The position numbers and the translations under genes are program-made. DNA of 64,000 nucleotides, from assembly GCA_030512335.1 (NCBI GenBank), contig JAULSU010000006.1, forward strand, positions 3,596,001-3,660,000, read 5' to 3'. The stretch is from Immersiella caudata (Eukaryota > Ascomycota > Sordariomycetes > Sordariales > Lasiosphaeriaceae). Of this stretch, positions 45,440 through 55,858 are shown in pieces (positions within the stretch are counted from its first letter, which is position 1; every line of letters begins with the position of its first letter). The notes beneath the pieces were generated by a model. It was not told where the DNA came from. It made no database searches and saw only the letters and a program-made list of their open reading frames with translations.

Positions 45440-47948
45440 TTGTCCTGGCCTCGGAACTACATTTGCACCCAGAGGTGCGAACAGGAAGGCGGCCGACATT
45501 CGTTTCTCCAAGCCCCTGTTGTCCTCGTTTCTGACAACGATCTGCTGAAGAACGCGGATCACTGCGATGTTTGCAGCTTCCTCTGCTCGGCGATATTTGG
45601 GGATCTATCGGGAGATGAGAAGCAGGAGTTTCGGGGTCTACATCTTGAGCTCAGCGTTACCACCACTGGGATGGACCTGAAGGTCCGAGTTCCCGAAATC
45701 GTAGAAGTCGACAGACATCTGGTCTCAAGCCCGTCAAAAGTGTGCAGATTTCATTACACACCATGTATGTCGTGCCTCCCCGTTCCCCACGTAGAGGCAT
45801 TCCTAACAGCTGGCTGCTAGATTACGATGGTCCCAAACTCTTCGGTGATGCTTATTGTCGCCCTCCTGACCCAAATACCAGTGTTTGGGTCACCGAATCA
45901 CCCGTATCTCGATGGAGCGGCTCATACGAATATCTCCAAAAGGTCAACTTGTGGGTGGATAACTGCGTGCGAAATCACCTGGTCTGCGTCACAGATTCAT
46001 TTTTTTCCCAAAAGGCTGTTGGACGTTTGGACTTTGCGAGAGCCAAAGATTCTGTGTGTCTTGTTGAGCAGGACGCGGAAACTACTACCAGTGGCGTCCA
46101 ATACATTGCGCTGAGTCGCCGCTGGGAAAGCACATGAGCATCAAGACAACCAGGGAAACGTATGCCGCAGATTTGGGGGGGGGCATTGCCGTTGCTTTCC
46201 TCCCCGCTACCTTTCGGGGCGCTGTCAGTATTACGAGAAGCCTTCGCATTCGCTATCTCTGGATTGGCTCCTTGTGCATCATTCAGTTCGACGAGGCGGA
46301 TTGGGCCGAGAAAGTAGGCCAGATGAGCATGATTTACTCGTCTGTATATCTGAAAGTGGCTGCCACGGCCGCTTCTGACAGCTTACGTGGTATTTTCTCT
46401 GTTCGCGACGCTTGGGGTTCAGACTGGAAGGCCCCTGTGTATCGGACACCCTGGAACAGGGCGTAATGGCGGCGCGATGTAGGTTAGGCGCATAAATAGT
46501 ACATATCAATTGCGGCACTAAAGGCATATCTCACTACAGATCCGGACTTTAAGGTTTAACCATGGGAGTGGCACGACGAAACGGTTCGGAACGCTAACTG
46601 TGCGATGGCTATGCGCGGCTCTCGCCCGAAGGAGGAGGTTGAGCTCGCGATTCCCCTCCTCACACGAGCTTGGGCGCTCTAGGAGCGTCATCTCTCGGTA
46701 CGCATCGCTCACTTTACCAGGGAGGAGATTGTTTTTAAGTGCTAAACATCGCAGAGGTGCAAATGCTTGGACTTGGACTCGACAAGAGGGGGTGAAAGAC
46801 CGCTGGGCACCAGAGCATTTGCAGTCTGGCGCGGGAAAAAAAAAACCAAAAAAAAAAAAAAGTCAAGACCCATCACAACCCAGGAGCCGCGGAAGACTCA
46901 GAACAGGCGTTTGCAGACTGGGTCTCCATCTTCAAACATTACACCTCGCTTGGTCTGACGGTTCCGAGCGACATACTCCCAGCGCTGGGCGGGTTGGCCC
47001 GGAGGTTTGCGGAGAAGTATACCGCGCGGGACGGGCACTTTACTTTTGGCCCCGAAAGTTATCTTGCTGGCATGCGGCGCTCTCAGTTTCCAGTGGTTCT
47101 ACTTTGGAAGTTGGAATGGGGTGCCCGCGCCGGGCTGCAAAAAAGCTGGCGAGTACACCGCACCAACATGGTCGTGGGCATCGGTGCGTGGCACCGTCAG
47201 CCTTCTCGCCGACCCAAATTCTTTCAACCTTTTGCCGTCCGACCGCCCGGGGTTCATTTACCGCCAGAAAGGGGCTTCTCTCGACCCTCGACTCAAAGTT
47301 GTGCTGGTAGATTGCAAGTTACAGACGCCTCTGGACCCCCATGGGAAGGTGTCCGGTGGCGAGCTGGTGTTGCAAGGCTTCACATTTCAGCGCCGGCACA
47401 AGTCAAACAACTGCCACGGCGTCGATATTTGCATTCACAACAGCACGCATAGGTACCACTTGAGCCGTCATCAGGAGCATAAAAACATGCGTTTGATCCG
47501 TGCGGGGACTTGCCAGTCTCACTGGTACTACGCAAGATATATCCCTCTGTCCAAGGCCGAACAAGAAGCACTTCCTAAAGGTCTCGCCGCCTCCGCAACG
47601 ATCCGCTTGGGTTCTCTTTACAAGAAGGTCGTATAATCAGCTCAGGTTAGTGGTGACGGGATCACATGTGCGGAGGTCCTGTGAGCTTGCAGAAATCTGC
47701 ATGGTTCTGTGCCATATGAAATCGCCAAAGACCAACCTGTAACGTACGGCTTGGAACTGGATAAGGTTCCAGAGACGCAGTCACCGTATCCCGGACGCGT
47801 GGTTTGCACCCGCGTCGGCGCTTTTAAAGGAATCTGGACCAGCACGGATGGGAGCCACAAGTCCAAGTGTGGAGACTTTGAAGGGTCTCCTAAGGATTCC
47901 CTCGTTTGGGTTCAAGACGGAAAAGAGGTGGAGGCCATTTTTATCTAA
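45440..47948 (+). pseudogene. broken HET (heterokaryon incompatibility) domain gene
   Basis: HET-family blocks appear in order on the plus strand but in changing frames: HCDVCSFLCSAIFGDLSGDE near 45560; LQKVNLWVDNCVRNHLVCVT near 45940; VQYIALSRRW near 46100; then, one base out of frame, GKHMSIKTTRETYAADLGGG, SITRSLRIRYLWIGSLCIIQ and MSMIYSSVYLKVAATAASDS. Further on come PLLTRAWAL-TAG-ERHLSV at about 46640-46700, where the family has LQER, then FADWVSIFKHYTSLGLTVPS, ESYLAGM and, out of frame again, YTAPTWSWASVRGTV near 47155. A last piece (PYEIAKDQPVTYGLELDKVP) ends at 47948. At least three frame breaks and a CAG-to-TAG type stop are present. An A-rich stretch at 46838-46860 interrupts the middle. 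Dead relative of vegetative-incompatibility genes such as het-6 and tol. Confidence 0.82.
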
Positions 47949-48408
47949 ACAAATGAACTCTGCCAGGTGCTTGGCTTTTCTCGCACTTGTCCCCACGGGC
48001 AAGCAGTGACGGCAGAGTCTGGCAGTCAGACGCACGTCGAATTGACAACGGCAGAGGGCAGGGCAGTCAGGACGGCTGCTGCGGCGGCGGTGCGGACAGC
48101 GGCTCTACATCTGCAACGAAGGATAGGGTCTGAGCTCGCCAAGACTGGACAATTGATTCCAGCATTCAGCTGGGAGGACTCTCAGCCATGGCATGCGGGG
48201 CGTCTGAAAGATACCAAATCTGTTTTGGCCCCTGGAAGGCACGATGCGGGATGCTGCACGTCGCTAATTCGCACCCAATGGTGAAAAGCGGTCGGGGCGA
48301 GCCAAGCAAGGAAGGCGCAGCTACCTGAAAAAGTTCCAGGTAGGGCACTTTGGGGCGAACTGATCGGGAAAGTAAGGCTGGGAGGTGAGTTTGTTATTTT
48401 GAGGAGGG

Positions 48409-48496
<88 letters not shown>

Positions 48497-48620
48497 AACG
48501 TCATTCCGTACTTTTTGGCTGTTGCTCTGGAAACTCAGGTCTTTTTTCATGGCGGTCGAAAATACGGCAACGCCAACTTTGGAGCTCCTCCCATAGAGGC
48601 CGTCGCACCTGAGGGGGCGT
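47949..48620. other. intergenic with microsatellite
   Basis: Spacer between the HET relic and the membrane-protein relic. Apart from the TC repeat nothing is recognised. Confidence 0.4.
48411..48494. repeat. (TC)42 microsatellite
   Basis: Eighty-four bases of perfect TC dinucleotide repeat with no interruption. Such tracts vary in length between strains and create long spurious Arg-Glu frames on the minus strand. Confidence 0.98.
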
Positions 48621-49775
48621 GTGCTTCTATCATTTGCTCTTCTTTTTCTCTCTCTTCTGGCAGCATTCGAGCTACTCTTCGTCCTGTCTGTCCTGTCCGG
48701 TATGACGGCATCGCAAGGGCATATCAAGGCCCTGATCGTCCTTTCGACTGGTTTGATGGCATTCGCTCGGGTCACCGTCATCGACAACGCGTATCCGATG
48801 TTTGTTCGCGATAGCTTCACAGACGGCAAAGTCCAATGGAGGCAAGCAGGCAACCTTGCATGCTACATCAGCCTCGGCATGGCTGCAGGAAACATTTCCT
48901 ATCCAGATGGAGTCACTGCCGACTACGCTACATATTTCGGCGTTGCTAGAAACGCCGAAAGCTACAAGTTCGGATCTTTTTTGCGGAAGGTTGTATCATC
49001 TCCTCTACGCCTGGGGCAAGTTAAACTATACCGCCACCCCTCCGGTCCAACGCATCGCCGCTTTAGGTTGCAACGTCTCTTACGAGGCTGTTGACGTGTC
49101 AACCGCATTCACCATCCTTACCCTTGACGAACTTTCCTTGCATTCTCCTCCACCTCCCGTCGAATCCACCGTCCGTGTCTCCCAGGGAATCGCAGGCACC
49201 GAACTGAGAGATCTCGGCCGCGGCTCGAATGCCAACTCCCAGGCCAGGATTTACCGGAACCGAGCCGAGCCATACACCGGCAGCGTCACTGACCTCCTCG
49301 ACGACTTCTTCTCCACGCTTGCCACCTCCCGCTGGGCCGTCTTGCGTGGGAGTCTCGGGGATGCATCACAGGACGCTGCTGTAGCGGAGGCAATTCGTTT
49401 TCAGCATGGTATTATCGCGGCGCAGCTTCTCGCGGGGAACCGACAGCCAGCAGAGAAGTCAAACGCCACTCTTGCCGACCCGCAGCCTAGACAGACGGAG
49501 GGTGATTTGGGAGTTTGCGGCGCTGTTGAAGCGTTATGATGGGAGGGATGAGGGTTGTGCAGGATGCAACTTCGACGAGGGTGTTGCAAGGGCTAGTTGG
49601 TGCCGTGTTGGCTGGGGGCAATGTTTTGGATATGGTGCCTGAAGGGGTCGAGTGGATGGACAAGGGTGAGGTGGAAGAGTTGCTGCAGGGGAGGAGGTTT
49701 TGGCTCGGCTGGGGGGAATGCGGTGGACAAGAAGGGCAGGGGGGGTGGGTGGGTGGTGAAAATGAGAGGGGTTGA
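48621..49775 (+). pseudogene. broken fungal membrane-protein gene (DUF3433-like)
   Basis: Block 1 (48621-48990) has hydrophobic helices (FALLFLSLLAAFELLFVLSV) and GHIKALIVLSTGLMAFARVT. At a T6 run near 48977-48982 the frame changes, after which YHLLYAWGKLNYTATPPVQR, LGCNVSYEAVDVSTAFTILT and VTDLLDDFFSTLATSRWAVL follow, as in the extracellular part of DUF3433-type proteins. A second frame change near 49535 leads to MRVVQDATSTRVLQGLVGAV, matching the family's RLVQNAxSTRxLQGLL start of a membrane helix, and VEELLQGRRFWLGW. Without the two shifts the parts read in a sensible order. The first shift lies in a homopolymer, so an assembly error is possible there. Family assignment is moderate. Confidence 0.55.
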
Positions 49776-50048
49776 GAGTCGGTATGGCGTGTTCTGTGTT
49801 GACGATGAAGGGGGAGGAGCGGAAAAGTAGCGAGAAATTGGTATATGTATCTATCGAGCCAGCTAACAGAATCCTCTAATGTACTGTCCCTTGACCCTTT
49901 CCTCCTTGGACCCCAGATCGGCACGGCATTCATCTCGCCCCTAGCATTCTTGTCCCCATCTCCCTCTCCAAAACTAAATACCTCCTCGAAAGCCTCCCTT
50001 GAAACCCGCTCACGACCCCAACTGCGCGATAGAATTAGCCCCTGACTG

Positions 50049-51678
50049 TCATCTCATGGCAACAGACTTACAAATATTATAATAAACAAAATTTCCCACC
50101 ACCGGGACCCACACCATCGACGCAAGATACTGCCCATACGAAAACTCCCCCCCCGCAATCGAGTTGTTGTTGAGAAGCCCCAGTATATTTCCCAAATGCA
50201 GCGCAATCCCCGCCAGCAGTCCGCCTTCCAGCATGACCATCAAAACGTACACCACACCCTGCGCCAGAGGCTGGAATCTCGATGCCAAAGGGCCAAGAGT
50301 GATCCTATGAAGGACCTGATCCAGCATGAGGATTCCTACAGTTGTGAATCCCAACGGCAAGACACCCAGTATCACTGGGATTTTGACGTAGGGCATGGCT
50401 TCGAGGCAATAAGCCATGAGAGACATGTGATTCCCGCACTGCGGTACGGGCTCGGTGTGTTCTAAGCGGGCTTGCATGAGGTTGAGTGGGGGGAGGCTGC
50501 TTCGTAGATGGACGACTACCGCCGGGATGCACACCGCGATGGTGAGGATAAGGGGGTAGAGCCATCGCATGCTGGATAGTTGAAGGGCACATTGGAGGAG
50601 GAGGACGGGTAGGATGCTGTTGACGGCTACGCTGCGTAGTAGACTGGAGCTCATCATGCCTTCGCTGATGGTGGAGATGGATTTGTAGATGGTGCAGTCG
50701 GGCTCGCAGAGCGGACTGAGAGTGACGATGGTGGCGATTTGGATGGCTATGGTGAGGTAAGCTTGAGCTTCTTGGAGCTCGACGGCTGTGGCGAGTATGG
50801 CAGAGTTTGGGAATGAGCGGTAAAGACGGTTTTGCGAGCGGAGGAGGGATTTCCAATCTCCGGTGCCGGTATGCTTGGAGACGAAGACCAGGGCTCGGGG
50901 CCAGGTGTTGAAAAGGTGTACAAGCAGAAAGAACGTGATGACGAAGAGGATTTGGACTAGATGGGATATGAGGACCTGTTGGTACCGGTATTAGGACTCT
51001 GTAGATATAAGATGCGCAGCCGGACGTTCGCCAACGTACCCCAGGGCCCACGATGTCGTCGGTGATGGAGACAAAGGGCAACAAGGTATTGTTGCAGTAT
51101 CCTCCCATCTCTCGAAGGATAAGGCCAAACGCTGACTGAGCTGGGCTGGCCGCCAACATGTCTCCATGGAGGGTCTGAATGCCAGGAGGACAACGATTGT
51201 ACCCCGTATCCTGGCAAGATGCATTCGCGCACTCCACCAAGGCGCTCAGAACGCGCAAGGCATCAAACTCGGCAAAGTTAGAAACCCCAAAGCTGGCTAA
51301 TTTGCTTGATTCGTCGCTTGTCAAGGTCGTCGGCCATGTTTGGTTGAGTAACAGCGTCGCCGCCGAGACCGTGATGCAGTTCGCGATCGTGTCGAGCGAA
51401 TTGAACATCGATTCTGGGTCTTCGCAGGCAAGTGAGCAGTTCCTCTTCCCGTGCAGGGTATCACATCCACTCTCGCCGAGACTTGACCAACTCGTGTCAA
51501 TGTAGGACCCGTTTCGCTCCTCTGATGTGATGCTCGCCCGATCTGTGACCGCTCGGATCCGGACCGCAACCCCCGAAAATACATCTTCTGCGTTCCTAGG
51601 GGAGAAATACCGTCCAACTTGGGTCCATTCAGATTGGAATACTGAGTTTGTCATTGTGAGGGCGCAAACGTCTGGCAA
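50049..51678 (-). CDS. multi-pass membrane protein, fungal family of unknown function
   Basis: Two exons, 51678-51040 and 50975-50049, over a 64-nt intron (GTACGT donor, CAACAG acceptor), give about 521 aa from the first visible codon. The first ATG in frame is at 51654, and a further 5' exon with a signal sequence is possible, because the readable part starts directly in an extracellular-type, Cys-rich domain (SGCDTLHGKRNCSLACEDPE, NASCQDTGYNRCPPGI). After the splice come VLISHLVQILFVITFFLLVH, a cytosolic loop (GDWKSLLRSQNRLYRSFPNS), and helices YLTIAIQIATIVTLSPL, RWLYPLILTIAVCIPAVVVH, YVKIPVILGVLPLGFTTVGI and VVYVLMVMLEGGLLAGIALH. The protein ends soon after WVPVVGNFVYYNICKSV. No catalytic motif. 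A GTAAGT in the last codons might mark one more intron. No break seen. Confidence 0.65.
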
Positions 51679-52189
51679 AGTTCGTTCCGTTCAGAAACAA
51701 AATTATTAGGTGGCGGGCAACAAAGGATCTGTATAAGGCGCGGTATTCATACCAACTGTCGAGGAAGGCACTCCGTATTCGTGCTAGATGGGCGGTTTCT
51801 GAGACAATCTTCGCTGGGACTCGAGATTTGAAGGCGCTCTCTTTTGGATTTATCTGGCTAAAGTCAATTGCAGATGCCTCGACGCCCGAGAACGGAAGGC
51901 GCAGTTAGACGAACCTAATAAGGGATCTGTGAGATGAACTCGGTGTCCGATGCAATGCAACCTGGACCGTAAGGGAACTTGAAAATGCTGCCGTTTCATT
52001 GGCAGGACTGGTGCCGTCCGTCGGCCCGAGTGGGACCACCACTTTTCAGCCCCATCGGCAATGCTTGGTAACTCGGGAGCCGAAAATAGTTGGCTGATGC
52101 TTCTTGGGCTTTGATGTCGTCTTGGAGGTGTGGCCGTCCGGTCTCGTCTGGTTCCCGAGTGGAAGGGGGGTATAGTGCTGTAACGTCAT
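51679..52189. other. intergenic
   Basis: 5' flank of the membrane-protein gene; possibly decayed sequence around the inverted dehydrogenase fragment at 52190. Confidence 0.35.
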
Positions 52190-52237
52190 GTCCCAGGGCA
52201 TCATGACAGTGCAGGGCCGCACCGAGACACCCGAGGG
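52190..52237 (+). repeat. inverted duplicate fragment of the dehydrogenase gene
   Basis: These 48 bases match, with a single C/T difference, the reverse complement of 52941-52988 inside the short-chain dehydrogenase relic. Translated they read SQGIMTVQGRTETPEG, where the main copy has QGCTET. The flanks do not continue the match over any length I can follow. Confidence 0.85.
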
Positions 52238-52378
52238 AATCTATGCGCCTGAAGCACACCTTCTCGAGCGCAGATGATACCCTCTGCCCGGACATCGGGG
52301 AATAATCAGATGCATTCAAGCCAGGTTATCAGACCCGCGATTATTATGCGCATCGACCTCCAACCTAATCCTTCGTAG

Positions 52379-53230
52379 CTATGGCGCCATCGAGGGTAGC
52401 CTACGTGTGTGACTTGAAGCCTTTTCGATCTGTTCCTTAGTCCAAATTGCCTTGTTCTTGACAGCGTTCCCCTTTGCGCCAATGTTGCTCCAGGACTTCT
52501 CAGCCTTGGTCCCCTCCTTGACGCACATATCAACTCCACTCAATAGCCTCTCTGCACATGTCTCAGGGGAGGTGAGTGTCAACCTGGACAACAAACCCAC
52601 AGGGCCTTGCAGATACGAAGGGACAATGCCTTTGAACAGGTCCGTATTGACAATGCCTGGGAAGGCATGAATGAAGTGCTTCTTCGATGCAACGGGGGCT
52701 TCAGGCTGGATCTTGGCCCAGTACTAGATCATGCCGTCGGTCATTGAAATGCAGTGCTCGGCGGCCTTCTTGATGCTGTGGCTCTTCTTGAGGTCGAGGT
52801 CGTCCCAGATGAGCTTCGAGGGATCACCCAGATATCCATCGAGAACGATGATGACGTGGGCGGCATCGGACAGGATGGGAAGGAGCTTCCGGATGAGCAG
52901 TTGCTTGCCGTAGAAGTGCAGCAACATTTTCTGATCGATGCCCTCGGGTGTCTCGGTGCAGCCCTGCACTGTCATGATGCCCTGGGACCTGGCGAGAAGG
53001 TCGAGTTTGGAGCCCGAGGACTTGAAGTCGTCGGTGTACTTCTTGATGCCGCGCATTGAGGTCGAGTCGAGCTGGAGGAACTCCATGTTGGAATGCGGGA
53101 GGATAGCAGGTTTGGTGCATCCGCTGATGATGATTGACGACGACGGCAGCGGCGCGAAAAGCCATGGTGGGCACGGGTTTGACGGTAACGAGTAACGAAA
53201 AACTCGGGCGACGGAGAGATGGAGGCTAGG
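52379..53230 (-). pseudogene. broken short-chain dehydrogenase/reductase (SDR) gene
   Basis: From about 53130 the minus strand reads SSSIIISGCTKPAILPHSNM, FLQLDSTSMRGIKKYTDDFK, LLARSQGIMTVQGCTETPEG, LLPILSDAAHVIIVLDGYLG and EHCISMTDGMI. TAG follows at about 52726, where the family has Gln, and the same frame continues with YWAKIQPEAPVASKKHFIHA, FPGIVNTDLFKGIVPSYLQG and AIWTKEQIEKASSHTRRL to a stop at 52379. This is the C-terminal two thirds of a fungal SDR family. The N-terminal Gly-rich NAD(P) motif (GxxxGxG) is not found: VARVFRYSLPSNPCPP runs straight into the second beta strand, with remnants in another frame. One CAG-to-TAG type stop and loss of the cofactor loop make it non-functional. 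Confidence 0.75.
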
Positions 53231-53677
53231 AGGCGCCTGGGCTTTCTCAACCGTGTTTCTCAGAAGTTGAGCTCTAGGTTTGATGAGGTCTTGGAAGTGG
53301 AGCCCTTCAGCGCGGTCATGGGTCCACCCTTCGACGCTTGGCCCCTCAGCAAATGGCCCCTCAGCAAATGGCAACACCTAAATCATACCAAGACAGCAAG
53401 AAGACCGGGCCAGGTCGGTGTAGAGTGCCTTTCTACGGGTATGCACCAGGAAGCAGACAACCGCCGACAAGACCAAAGTCCTCGATTCACCGTGCACTGG
53501 ACGGGAAGGCATAGGCTATTTATTTACTCCACCGCCCAGCTACATCCTGGCTCTTGCTCCTTGTGCAGAGTGACCTATATTACAATACCACTTATACCTC
53601 AGCCCACCCGCATGCGACTAGCAACTCTAAGAACTTGAACACAGGCCTGCAGGCCCCTACTTTAAAACAGTTGAACC
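53231..53677. other. intergenic
   Basis: Contains a 15-bp imperfect tandem (CCCTCAGCAAATGGC repeated near 53344-53374). No gene seen. Confidence 0.35.
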
Positions 53678-54595
53678 CTATTCCCAAACTGAAGTAAAAT
53701 ATTGTGACACCTTCCTAGTGAGCCTTTTCGCAATTGATACATCCGCAGGCGAGCTGGAAAACGACGCATCAGCATCGGTATTTCCAAGAGCCACATTATG
53801 GGGGGCGCCTTTCCAATGGATGGTTGGTGCGTCTGCTTCATCCGACGACCACCAATCCTCAGATGACCGAGGAAAGTATTCGGTAGATACTGGCGGTGGC
53901 GTCGCAGGTGAGGCTGCTGACTCCCGCGTCGGCGCGCTAGTCAGCATGCTGCTGCCAAGCGAGCTGCAGCTGGTGGAGGCAAAACTGTTTGTTCGGTCGT
54001 TGGGATTTCTGCTGAGGTCCAGACTCGGGTTCTTGCTTCTAGGTGAGCTCTCCGTTGTTGTAGCTAGAGCTTTTGCCCCGTCGATGCTGTCGTCAGGGGC
54101 TGCTGACCCAAACAATGGCTGAGACAAAGGCTGGGACACATGCATCTCTATCCCTTGCTCCGGGGTCTGTGGTTCACTGTGCGGAGCTGATGCGAAGCTC
54201 TGCGGCGCTCTTAAACTGCTGTGACCCCTCAGAAACTCCTCGTGTGCGGCTTGGAGATCTCGCACAAGGCATTCCTGCCTCTCGCATCTCTTATTTGCTC
54301 CATCGATGTCAAGATTTGCCTCTTTCCGAAACAATTCGAATCTGCGGCCTTCCACGGCGGCATTGAACTCTTGCCATTCTTGACGCAGCTCTTTTTCTTC
54401 AGCAAGGCGTGTCTTCGCATCCTCTACCGCTTGTTGCTTCTCAGCCAACAGTGTCTCCGCCACGAGTGCTCGCTGCTCGCTGGCAGCCTGGCTGGCTTGG
54501 CTTCTAGCAAGAGCATCTTGGCACTCTGCAAACCTGCCCTGAAGGGTTTTATTTTCCTGCGCAAGCTCCTCTGTTTTCCTCTCTGCCTCCTTCAA
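53678..54595 (-). CDS. hypothetical coiled-coil protein
   Basis: About 305 codons to a stop at 53678. Residues about 1-115 are a charged coiled coil (KEAERKTEELAQENKTLQGR, VAETLLAEKQQAVEDAKTRL, ELFRKEANLDIDGANKR). The remaining half is Ser/Pro-rich and disordered (SSPRSKNPSLDLSRNPND), ending with a small basic-aromatic block AKRLTRKVSQYFTSVWE. The start is uncertain: no ATG opens the coiled-coil frame. Upstream the same frame continues as RNIIGRRLKEAER, while an acidic frame beginning MRGTQVPGAKEETEVSTPK at about 54687 is shifted relative to it, so either a small intron or a frame break lies near 54600. No family recognised. Confidence 0.5.
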   Translation of the reverse strand: MKEAERKTEELAQENKTLQGRFAECQDALARSQASQAASEQRALVAETLLAEKQQAVEDAKTRLAEEKELRQEWQEFNAAVEGRRFELFRKEANLDIDGANKRCERQECLVRDLQAAHEEFLRGHSSLRAPQSFASAPHSEPQTPEQGIEMHVSQPLSQPLFGSAAPDDSIDGAKALATTTESSPRSKNPSLDLSRNPNDRTNSFASTSCSSLGSSMLTSAPTRESAASPATPPPVSTEYFPRSSEDWWSSDEADAPTIHWKGAPHNVALGNTDADASFSSSPADVSIAKRLTRKVSQYFTSVWE

Positions 54596-55317
54596 TCGCC
54601 GGCCGATGATGTTCCTTATCAGGGGGAGTCTTTGGAGTCGAGACCTCAGTCTCTTCCTTAGCCCCGGGGACTTGGGTGCCGCGCATCGTATCTGAGCATT
54701 TGAGAACGAAAAACGGGCGGTTTGAATGATGTTATTGGCCGGTGCGTCTGTTAGTATAGGTTGTCAGCTTGTGTCTGTGGCAGTGGAGTCGCGGAAGGGG
54801 AAAGGGCCGCCGCAATGCAGACGGCTGGAGGCGTGTTTTTGGCGGACTCACATGTGCACGAGAGGCTGCCGCCCGTGGCATTCCCGCCTCCCAACGTCAC
54901 ATCCAGCCCTCCACTAGCCATCAACTAGCGAAGGCTGAGTTCGGTCTTGATGGTTCAGGCCTATTGGAGTCGCAGCTGATATCGCATAATCAGACGGGCC
55001 CGATTGGACAGTGTGCGCTTCGTCGGTGGGTTGGCTGTAGTGGAAGGTGGATTGCAGAGCCAGGCACCCAAACATCGCGCAGTTGTTGGGGTGCGCACCC
55101 TGGAGATCCACTCTCTCGGGGCGCTTGGGCCAAGGTTGCATCGTCGCCCCGCCACAATCGCGAGTGACCTTCGAGCCTCCACAGCAAGCAACTTCACGCA
55201 AGCACGGACTCCAGACACAACAGCCACATCTTCAGCAGCTCAAGCTCTCGATTGCGATCGAAGCTAAGTGTCATGCCAAAACATGTCGGCCCTACCTCTA
55301 TCTACCCGAGGTAGTAG
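54596..55317. other. intergenic
   Basis: 5' region of the coiled-coil gene and 3' flank of the small glycine-rich gene, both on the minus strand. Nothing else seen. Confidence 0.35.
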
Positions 55318-55858
55318 TTACCTGGTACCAATGGCAGCACCATTTGCCACACCTCCTTCGACCACAATCCCAGTCGCACCCATCAGGCGCATCGCCTTGA
55401 GAAGCTCCGGTAGACGGACCTTTGAAGAGTGTCCTATACCTCCGGTTACCTCGACCTTGTTTCCCTCGCAATAGCGGATCTCGCCACCCTCAGCGTCTCC
55501 ACTTCTAATTTCCGATGTTCCGGCCACGGTTGCCGAAGCCGCTTCGCAATCGGGAACCTCCTGGTTTAGAGATGTCAGCCAAAATACCGTCATTTTGCCC
55601 TATTTCGAACCGCCCGGACGTTATTCGACCAGCATAGTAGGGGAGGCTCACCTCTCCAAGGTCCAAGTTCACGCCATCAGCTTTGGCACCACCGATTCGA
55701 ATGTCTTCGACGCCTAGATTCTTCAAGAGTTTCTTCAACTGCTCAGCTGTCGCCTCTGGTGCCTCTGATTTCCCTCCAGTCACCTTCAGGGTTGAAGTCG
55801 AGAAGTCAACCCCGCCTCCTATCGCATTCCCAGCCCTGATGGTGAAGGGAGACGCCAT
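55318..55858 (-). CDS. small glycine-rich hypothetical protein
   Basis: Exon 1 is 55858-55652 and exon 2 is 55560-55318, joined in phase 0 over a 91-nt intron (GTGAGC donor, GGCTGAC branch, ACCAG acceptor), giving 149 aa. The sequence alternates short polar/glycine segments and one helical block: MASPFTIRAGNAIGGGVDFS, ATAEQLKKLLKNLGVEDIRI, then in exon 2 GDAEGGEIRYCEGNKVEVTG and MRLMGATGIVVEGGVANGAA. There is no signal peptide or membrane helix. I do not recognise a family. Both ends contain Gly-Asn-rich, beta-prone stretches (RAGNAIGGGVDFST; VVEGGVANGAAIGT), which is why it is also listed as a finding. A clean intron with intact frame suggests a real gene. Confidence 0.6.

Noticed and set aside
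48399..48596. Long Ser-Leu and Arg-Glu repeat frames over the TC microsatellite
   Set aside because: They are only the translation of the dinucleotide repeat, with no start context or conservation.
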